From contig CH003129.1 in the NCBI GenBank assembly GCA_000149265.1, positions 315,011 through 379,010 of the forward strand: 64,000 nucleotides of DNA, in the 5' to 3' direction. The notes under the pieces are model-generated. The model was not told the origin of the DNA, made no database searches, and was given only the letters and a program-made list of their open reading frames with translations. The number at the start of each line of letters is the position of its first letter. Within the stretch, counting starts at the first letter, position 1. Shown here in pieces: positions 62,501-64,000 of the stretch. Source of the stretch: Ciona savignyi (Eukaryota; Chordata; Ascidiacea; Phlebobranchia; Cionidae). A program made the position numbers and the translations under genes.

Positions 62501-62720
62501 GATTAAACATTAACAATGTTTCCCTCACATTAACGAATTACAAACTAGACTACGGATGCATTGGACTTTTAATCTTTCTATTAAGCAAGTATTGTTTAAA
62601 AACTGTGTTTTTTTAGATCTAAATATGTTGGCTTGTAACTCTGCAACATGCAACAAAAATCTGGGATCAATTTACGACATACCAGGAGCTGTTACTATAT
62701 TAGCGGCATTCTATCCATAA
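29453..62720 (+). CDS. Secreted trefoil-EGF-sushi mosaic protein with a novel C-terminal domain (multi-exon model)
   Basis: Exons inferred from AG/GT sites, frame and phase: 29453-29595, 31213-31271, 32356-32418, 40343-40448, 41258-41430, 43253-43309, duplicated module 44045-44150, 45213-45385, 46874-46930, EGF 49891-50004, CCP 50502-50684, 51713-51886, 52616-52798, 53727-53918, 53973-54150, 54468-54647, 55383-55589, 56025-56216, 57506-57664, C-terminus 59124-59298, 60275-60407, 60677-60855, 61080-61195, 62617-62720. Junction phases agree at every step (2,1,1,2,1, then 1 through the EGF and CCP exons, then 2,0,2,1). The product starts with a hydrophobic signal peptide and shows no transmembrane segment, so secretion is inferred. 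Length is about 1,022 aa with one trefoil-like module or 1,134 aa with both. Trefoil, EGF and CCP domains usually mediate extracellular binding; the ligand is unknown. An extra base in CCP5 breaks the frame. The join between exon 3 and exon 4 crosses an 8-kb intron filled by transposons and is the least certain; two separate genes remain possible. Confidence 0.7.
29596..31212 (+). other. Intron 1 of the mosaic gene
   Basis: Contains the two conserved blocks 30492-30535 and 30694-30748 shared with the left arm, the second followed by cccccctctag. Otherwise AT-rich. Confidence 0.6.
31213..31271 (+). CDS. Exon 2: trefoil core, GCCYD
   Basis: A 59-base exon behind a polypyrimidine tract and AG, with donor gtaagttg. 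It enters in phase 2 and leaves in phase 1. It encodes the trefoil signature GCCYD, then a Cys-Phe pair 12 residues further on. Four residues separate the third and fourth cysteines, as in trefoil factors. Against the left-arm copy it has four differences, three of them synonymous, so the frame is under constraint. Confidence 0.78.
31388..31583 (-). repeat. SINE fragment in intron 2
   Basis: Reverse-oriented body of the tRNA-derived SINE without its head; absent from the left arm. Confidence 0.7.
32356..32418 (+). CDS. Exon 3: proline/glycine-rich linker
   Basis: A 63-base exon between ttccag and gtaatt, phase 1 to phase 1, encoding a Pro, Thr and Gly rich linker after the trefoil. The left-arm copy reads in the same frame with mostly synonymous changes and has a stronger donor (gtaagt). 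It is flanked by two inverted copies of a dispersed repeat. Confidence 0.68.
32605..32660 (+). mobile_element. 56-bp hairpin insertion with 9-bp target repeat
   Basis: Flanked by AACTAATTA at 32596-32604 and 32661-32669. The sister repeat at 31975-31983 has the same 9 bases once, an empty site. The insert holds the hairpin GGGTCCCAATT/AATTGGGACA and a T-rich end. Confidence 0.7.
33151..34490. other. Intron 3, part without features
   Basis: AT-rich. A 73-codon frame at 34208 and a possible acceptor near 33280 have no further support. Confidence 0.4.
34491..37609. mobile_element. Foldback-type element B1 (right end missing)
   Basis: Starts AACTAGAGAGTGTCAACC. Forward 335-bp units are spaced 336, 334 and 339 bases (landmarks near 35203, 35539, 35873, 36212). 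An A-rich and hairpin apex lies at 36240-36505, then reverse units follow to 37609. The right terminus is replaced by the start of element B2. Confidence 0.72.
36240..36505. repeat. Apex of foldback B1: A-rich tract and paired hairpins
   Basis: 36253-36296 is nearly pure A/G on the + strand. Two copies of the hairpin motif (GGACAAAAACAATATGTGTC and its complement) face each other at 36296-36342 and 36452-36505, with about 110 bases between. Other copies are at 7803-7853 and 39013-39062. Confidence 0.7.
37610..39795. mobile_element. Foldback-type element B2
   Basis: Starts AACTAGAAAGAGTCAACC and ends CACTCTCTAGTT. Forward units reach about 39000, the hairpin apex is at 39013-39062 and reverse units follow. 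No coding capacity seen. Confidence 0.75.
39796..40087. other. Stretch without features
   Basis: AT-rich intron sequence, nothing recognised. Confidence 0.4.
40104..40272 (-). repeat. SINE, partial (repeated at 43804-43973)
   Basis: Tail and body in reverse orientation, ending in a short duplicated GTAGAACCCATTA motif. It lies just upstream of exon 4 in both duplication copies. Confidence 0.7.
40343..40448 (+). CDS. Exon 4: linker exon of the Cys-rich module, copy 1
   Basis: Acceptor tttgttttcag; frame open in phase 1 in, phase 2 out (GA|gtaatt). It contains two cysteines nine residues apart in a basic, Gly-rich segment. The frame would end two bases after the donor (GAG TAA), so a terminal exon cannot be excluded, but phase matches exon 5 exactly. 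An identical-length copy is at 44045-44150. Confidence 0.6.
40530..41033 (+). repeat. Two SINEs in tandem
   Basis: A copy at 40530-40741 without its tail is followed directly by a full copy at 40744-41033. The same arrangement is at 44232-44940, where the second SINE is split by an insertion. Confidence 0.7.
41258..41430 (+). CDS. Exon 5: trefoil-like GCCW module, copy 1
   Basis: A 173-base exon, phase 2 in and phase 1 out (TAC A|gtaagc). It encodes seven cysteines ending in TSFGCCWRN followed by a Cys-His-His. The C-x4-CC-W arrangement resembles the second half of a trefoil domain, but the first half does not have canonical spacing, so I call it trefoil-like. Its duplicate at 45213-45385 lacks two of the cysteines. 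Confidence 0.62.
41713..42008 (-). repeat. tRNA-derived SINE (repeated at 45661-45958)
   Basis: Full reverse copy from TAGGATAGGATAGGATA to the tRNA-like head. Both copies hold an unbroken 120-codon frame, which is only the SINE body. Confidence 0.8.
42365..42955 (+). repeat. SINE split by a 345-bp insertion
   Basis: Head at 42365-42400 and body at 42746-42955 form one SINE in copy 2 (46313-46556). The insert begins with GATTCAAGATTCAAGATT, like the tail of a non-LTR retroelement read on the other strand. Confidence 0.68.
43253..43309 (+). CDS. Exon 6: short Cys-containing exon, copy 1
   Basis: A 57-base exon, phase 1 to 1, using the acceptor ctccttag and donor gtaagc. It encodes [13 protein letters not shown], which resembles the end of a CCP or EGF-type module. 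The phase-1 end fits both exon 4 of the second copy and the EGF exon. Confidence 0.58.
43466..43689. other. Sequence unique to copy 1 before the gap
   Basis: Starts where the copies part. It contains repeated TTCTAGAA palindromes (43497-43560), perhaps the end of another transposon cut off by the gap. Confidence 0.45.
43690..43789. other. Assembly gap (100 N)
   Basis: A run of 100 N exactly between the two copies of the duplication. Confidence 0.95.
44045..44150 (+). CDS. Exon 4 of duplicated module, copy 2
   Basis: Same length, splice sites and sequence as 40343-40448. It begins in phase 1, so it can follow exon 6 of the first copy in frame. It lies 255 bases after an N gap, so it may be a second allele placed in tandem and not a second set of exons. 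Confidence 0.5.
44660..44868. repeat. ~210-bp insertion in a SINE of copy 2
   Basis: Contains several GTGCACAC/GTGTGCAC palindromes (44750-44818). Absent from copy 1 at the same place (about 40975). Confidence 0.6.
45213..45385 (+). CDS. Exon 5 of duplicated module, copy 2, two cysteines lost
   Basis: Same boundaries as 41258-41430. Differences include V to A, C to R, C to Y, T to A, E to V and A to S. The two lost cysteines are eight residues apart, which suggests loss of one disulfide pair while the FGCCW core remains. Confidence 0.52.
46874..46930 (+). CDS. Exon 6 of duplicated module, copy 2
   Basis: Copy of 43253-43309 with one Gln to Arg change, the same acceptor and donor and the same phases. 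It joins in frame to the EGF exon at 49891 across the Harbinger-type element. Confidence 0.52.
47086..47767. other. Intron part with a decayed SINE and an acidic ORF
   Basis: 47150-47270 is a diverged SINE body (+). The 67-codon frame at 47363-47566 is acidic (DDDLTPEF) but has no other support. Confidence 0.4.
47768..49813. mobile_element. PIF/Harbinger-type DNA transposon
   Basis: Termini GGCCGGGTTCACACCAAAAC and its complement at 49813 (GTTTTGGTGTGAATCCAGCC) are inverted repeats with TAA on both sides (47765-47767, 49814-49816), the usual PIF/Harbinger target. Inside, near 48334, a short frame (Y-x-x-W pattern, interrupted) might be a leftover of the Myb/MADF-like protein. No transposase was recognised, so the element is probably non-autonomous. 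Confidence 0.75.
49891..50004 (+). CDS. EGF-like domain exon
   Basis: A single exon, phase 1 to 1, 37 whole codons, coding for a complete EGF module. It starts D-T-N-E-C, has NPCKNGGVC and ends C-x-C-P-A-G-x(5)-C, giving six cysteines in EGF order. The acidic start resembles calcium-binding EGF modules, although the usual hydroxylated Asn/aromatic pattern is only partly met. The donor is gtacgt. Confidence 0.85.
50284..50461 (+). repeat. SINE, 5' truncated
   Basis: Starts in the AAACCCAGCGGATTAATGG part and runs to TATCCTATCC, in the intron before CCP1. Confidence 0.7.
50502..50684 (+). CDS. CCP/sushi domain 1
   Basis: Phase 1-1 exon of 183 bases. It has four cysteines, the YTC motif before the second one and a Trp two-thirds through (GTWSPSPTC), as in complement control protein modules. 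The donor is gtgaat. Confidence 0.85.
50685..51429 (+). other. Intron between CCP1 and CCP2
   Basis: AT-rich, nothing recognised before the SINE. Confidence 0.4.
51430..51690 (+). repeat. SINE with head, tail lost
   Basis: tRNA-like head (TTAGTCTGGTGGTTTAGTGC) and body, ending in TTTTCCCATTAAA 22 bases before the CCP2 acceptor. Confidence 0.7.
51713..51886 (+). CDS. CCP/sushi domain 2
   Basis: Phase 1-1 exon of 174 bases with four cysteines, TYSC before the central region and IWSG near the end. Its donor gtaagt is the first unit of a 14-copy minisatellite in the intron. Confidence 0.85.
51887..52212 (+). repeat. Minisatellite of 14 units containing the CCP2 splice donor
   Basis: Units of 23-24 bases, GTAAGTAAAGTTTAAAATGT plus GCC, GCTG or ACC. 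The first unit is the intron start of CCP2, and each unit junction resembles the exon end TGTGCC|GTAAGT. Confidence 0.85.
52616..52798 (+). CDS. CCP/sushi domain 3
   Basis: Phase 1-1 exon of 183 bases beginning CGPPP, with TYAC, a Gly-Phe pair and TW before the last Cys. Acceptor tatcttgcag, donor gtatga. Confidence 0.87.
52799..53381 (+). other. Intron part between CCP3 and CCP4
   Basis: Decayed SINE fragments near 53060-53130. Two copies of a repeat with TTTTATGG-CT-AATT and CATACTAATGTAAT (53190-53270, 53330-53400), related to 395-490 in reverse. Confidence 0.45.
53382..53699 (+). repeat. 22-bp minisatellite before CCP4
   Basis: About 14 units of CCCATACTAATGTAATGTTCA with C/T or A/T variants. 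It seems to have grown out of the end of the repeat at 53330-53400. Long frames across it on both strands are artefacts of the repeat. Confidence 0.85.
53727..53918 (+). CDS. CCP/sushi domain 4
   Basis: Phase 1-1 exon of 192 bases with four cysteines, TYTC, GFTLQG and a late Trp. Its acceptor lies 28 bases after the end of a 22-bp minisatellite. Confidence 0.86.
53973..54150 (+). pseudogene. CCP/sushi domain 5 with +1 frameshift
   Basis: The exon has normal acceptor and donor (gtaaaa) and all four CCP cysteines plus SGW. However, its length is 178 bases, one more than a multiple compatible with phase 1-1. One extra G in the ttggtgggg run (54081-54089) shifts the frame and creates TAA at 54095-54097. 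Without it the exon would continue in phase to CCP6. If real, the protein stops after about 523 residues (635 with both modules). An assembly error or a null allele are the alternatives; the exons downstream remain open and in phase, which argues against an old pseudogene. Confidence 0.75.
54468..54647 (+). CDS. CCP/sushi domain 6
   Basis: Phase 1-1 exon of 180 bases with four cysteines, TYSC and LTWSQ before the final TC. Acceptor tttctacag, donor gtaagg. Confidence 0.84.
54648..55382 (+). other. Intron between CCP6 and CCP7
   Basis: AT-rich, nothing recognised. Confidence 0.4.
55383..55589 (+). CDS. CCP/sushi domain 7
   Basis: Phase 1-1 exon of 207 bases, the longest of the set, starting CGAPPS, with TYGC and GQWTLP before the last Cys. 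The donor gtttac is weak and could be skipped without changing frame. Confidence 0.82.
55590..56024 (+). other. Intron between CCP7 and CCP8
   Basis: AT-rich, nothing recognised. Confidence 0.4.
56025..56216 (+). CDS. CCP/sushi domain 8
   Basis: Phase 1-1 exon of 192 bases starting CPNPP, with QYTC, LRC and NWTP before the final Cys. Acceptor cttcttttag, donor gtaaga. Confidence 0.84.
56315..56546 (-). repeat. SINE, tail missing
   Basis: Reverse copy with the tRNA-like head complete (ends CCGGGCCGGA). Confidence 0.72.
56547..57030 (+). other. Intron part between SINEs
   Basis: AT-rich, nothing recognised. Confidence 0.4.
57031..57325 (+). repeat. tRNA-derived SINE, full length
   Basis: Head TTAGTCTGGTGGTTTATGTG to tail TATCCTATCCTA, between CCP8 and half-CCP9. 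Confidence 0.78.
57506..57664 (+). CDS. Half CCP domain 9 (lacks first and last cysteine)
   Basis: Taken from the acceptor gtcagcag, this 159-base exon is phase 1-1 and open. It keeps the middle of a sushi domain ([13 protein letters not shown]) but has no first Cys and no late Trp-Cys. A start further upstream is possible in the same frame, but I saw no good acceptor there. It could be a decaying exon or a diverged linker. Confidence 0.55.
57665..58849 (+). other. Intron before the C-terminal exons
   Basis: AT-rich. 57770-57840 holds a weak foldback-unit remnant (ATTATGACAGGTATGCTATG). No exon was found. Confidence 0.4.
58850..59097 (-). repeat. Solo foldback terminus
   Basis: Ends TTAACACTATCTAGTT and contains TTTTACAAATAGTG, as in the termini at 10094 and 39795. 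A 40-base part ending CAAAATGTGTTTTACAAAT is directly repeated. It ends 26 bases before an exon. Confidence 0.62.
59124..59298 (+). CDS. C-terminal domain exon 1
   Basis: Acceptor tttttacag follows the end of a foldback-element terminus by 26 bases. The exon enters in phase 1 and leaves in phase 2 (GG|gtaaat). It encodes an acidic start, one Cys and a hydrophobic [14 protein letters not shown] segment. I do not recognise the family. Confidence 0.7.
59371..59540 (-). repeat. Strongly decayed SINE
   Basis: Body landmarks (TTACTAGAGCTATTG, CAAGCGATGTCC) are recognisable in the right order but diverged. Confidence 0.5.
59832..60045 (-). repeat. SINE with internal deletion
   Basis: Tail TAGGATAGGATATTCATG and body to CCAACCGGCTGGA; part of the head is missing. 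Confidence 0.7.
60275..60407 (+). CDS. C-terminal domain exon 2
   Basis: Phase 2 to phase 0 exon with acceptor tttattag and strong donor gtaagt. It encodes [15 protein letters not shown] and a single Cys. Family not recognised. Confidence 0.7.
60677..60855 (+). CDS. C-terminal domain exon 3
   Basis: Phase 0 to phase 2 exon. It encodes two cysteines ([17 protein letters not shown]) and a stretch of Val, Ile and Leu compatible with beta strands. Family not recognised. Confidence 0.7.
61080..61195 (+). CDS. C-terminal domain exon 4
   Basis: Phase 2 to phase 1 exon with donor gtgagt. It encodes [15 protein letters not shown], probably helical, then IFTISLLRP. Family not recognised. Confidence 0.7.
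61541..61905 (+). repeat. SINE with internally repeated 3' part
   Basis: The CTGACGATTGCCCAT-TTAACCCCCTTAG segment occurs three times in variant form (61758-61865). Confidence 0.7.
62322..62440 (+). repeat. tRNA-like SINE of a second family, copy 2
   Basis: Matches 5742-5850, with GTGTGGCCAAAAGGTTAACG and GGGTTCTAAACTTGGCTCGG. A SINE-body fragment of the first family precedes it (62228-62290). Confidence 0.55.
62617..62720 (+). CDS. C-terminal domain exon 5 with stop codon
   Basis: Acceptor gtttttttag, entry in phase 1. It encodes two cysteines (ACNSATC) and ends AAFYP-stop at 62718-62720. No GPI-like or transmembrane tail is present. Confidence 0.72.
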
Positions 62721-63032
62721 GTAGTCAAATGACTTACCACAGAAAAAAAACTCTGTTTTTATAACAAAATTAGTTCAACACAGTTAATGGGGCCGTTACC
62801 TTAATGGTAAAGGTTTTACATGGAAATTCGTACCCATCTGGTAAAAGTATTTAGGCTAATTTATAGTAAACTTTATGTTAATATTCGCTTACTATTGCTA
62901 ATGGTGTATTAATAACTAACTTTAAATGTACATATTACTTTCAATACTTAGAAGCCGAAAAATCTATTAATATAACAGTGGATAAATACTGGTTGGTTAT
63001 GTTTATATTACAAGCTTTACTAGATGAGGAAA

Positions 63033-63077
63033 AATAAAAAGCAATCTTCTTTGATATTTTGTGTGTGTTTGTGTCTG
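63033..63077 (+). terminator. Polyadenylation signal and GT-rich downstream element of the mosaic gene
   Basis: AATAAA at 63033-63038, about 310 bases past the stop, is followed about 22 bases later by a GT-rich tract (63061-63077). This is the usual order of a metazoan poly(A) site. Confidence 0.55.
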
Positions 63078-63319
63078 AAGGCAAAGGTGCTGTCAGGACT
63101 GTGGCAACAAAACTCCACCTTTTATTGGATTTGTGTGTGCTTGTAGGATCTCATGGCCACTGTCAAAGTATCATTGCAAAAATTATTTTAAGAACAAATA
63201 AAAATTCTGGAAACTGTTCTACTTATCCACGCAAACATGCCTTTTAAAAAGCGGCTCTTATGCAATATGCTATAGCAACTATAGTTGATGGGGGAAAGAC
63301 ATGGGGGAAGAAAACTTAA
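63078..63319. other. Intergenic stretch after the mosaic gene
   Basis: No gene recognised; short frames lack support. Confidence 0.4.
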
Positions 63320-63500
63320 CCGACCAAACCGAGCGGATTATTTGGTCTGCCAAATTGAAGGAACGTGTCTATCATATACAACACACTGCAATAGCTCCGG
63401 TAACCCGATAACCGGCGCATGTGATCGGACTATTGCCGGTGTGTTGACCCCTTTGCTTTTCCCATTCACGTCAATAAACCTGAATATTTTATCCTATCCA
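63320..63500 (+). repeat. SINE, 5' truncated
   Basis: Starts AACCGAGCGGATTATT and ends TATCCTATCC. Confidence 0.7.
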
Positions 63501-63837
63501 GGCAAATAGTTTTCCCGCCTAACATTTAAAGTTCAGAATTTAAATTTACATCACCTCACATCCATTGTAGGCTGGTACAGAATTAATTTAAACTTTCAAG
63601 CTTTTCCATTTCTAAGTTGGCAACCTCTTCACAATAAATTAGCCAGTCAGAACTCCAAAAAAAACTTTTATTTAAAGGAACATTTTAGAAATTTCAGAAT
63701 AAAATAACAAAACATTGTGTGTGTAGTTTAGAACAGAATAGCCCATTTATCCCGAAAGTTTGGTAACATACGGCATTATCATTAAATTAATGTTGCGACC
63801 AAGACAGAATAATGGTCACATTTTCAAGTTTGGTACA
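63501..63837. other. Intergenic stretch without features
   Basis: AT-rich; nothing recognised. Confidence 0.4.
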
Positions 63838-64000
63838 TGTTGCACCTCGCGCCCACTACACGTTCCTTTAAATTAGTAGAACCCATCATTCCGCTGGCTT
63901 CAGACACCAGCAGTTAAATTCCTTGCCTACAGCCGAGTAGCCAGAAACCATTTTCGAATCTGCAATCCTTCGGTTGAAAGGCGACGCACAAACCCATTAG
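63838..64000 (-). repeat. SINE running off the right edge
   Basis: Reverse body and the start of the tRNA-like head, cut by the window end. Confidence 0.65.

Noticed and set aside
29453-62720. Identity with the polymorphic sushi gene vCRL1 or with Themis self-incompatibility genes of Ciona
   Set aside because: No transmembrane segment or fibrinogen domain is present and the trefoil and C-terminal parts do not fit what I recall; a database comparison would be needed.

Overview
The window looks like nuclear DNA of an invertebrate chordate, most likely a sea squirt close to Ciona (inference). It is AT-rich, full of introns, crowded with transposons and holds many copies of a tRNA-headed SINE ending in (TATCC)n. 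No ribosome-binding-site or operon logic applies. Two 100-base N runs (9439-9538 and 43690-43789) are assembly gaps.

The main host gene lies on the + strand from 29453 to 62720. Joining splice sites by eye gives one long reading frame in which every intron phase agrees: a signal peptide and a trefoil domain (exons 1-3), a second Cys-rich GCCW module (exons 4-6, present twice because of a ~3.3 kb tandem duplication), one EGF-like exon, a row of eight sushi/CCP exons each in phase 1-1, a ninth half-CCP exon, and five exons of a C-terminal domain I do not recognise. It ends at a stop (62718-62720) followed by AATAAA and a GT-rich tract. The predicted product is a secreted mosaic of about 1,020 aa (about 1,130 aa with both modules). 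One sushi exon carries a one-base frameshift.

The first three exons also occur on the - strand at the left edge (2816 down to 245). They lie in an inverted duplication whose arms are 1-2830 and about 29440-33150. The two genes diverge head to head, and the left one leaves the window. Within coding exons most arm differences are synonymous, so the left copy is probably also a functional gene.

Between the arms is a transposon nest. A decayed BEL/Pao element (BEL-2) was split in its gag start by a second BEL/Pao element (BEL-1, 13369-28897, both LTRs, 4-bp target repeat). BEL-1 pol was split by a hAT-type element (17128-26161, 8-bp target repeat). That holds a long-TIR element with MULE/CARF-like transposase exons (17690-25832, flanked by TTAA), whose right TIR was split by a block with long inverted arms around a broken THAP gene (about 23672-25650).

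Left of the nest (6514-10707) and in the host-gene intron 3 (34491-39795) lie foldback-type elements: arms made of about 335-bp tandem units facing inward, with shared termini. A PIF/Harbinger-type element sits at 47768-49813, flanked by TAA. Two minisatellites lie next to sushi exons, one of them built from copies of a splice donor.

All gene models come from reading the sequence only; no homology search or transcript evidence was available.
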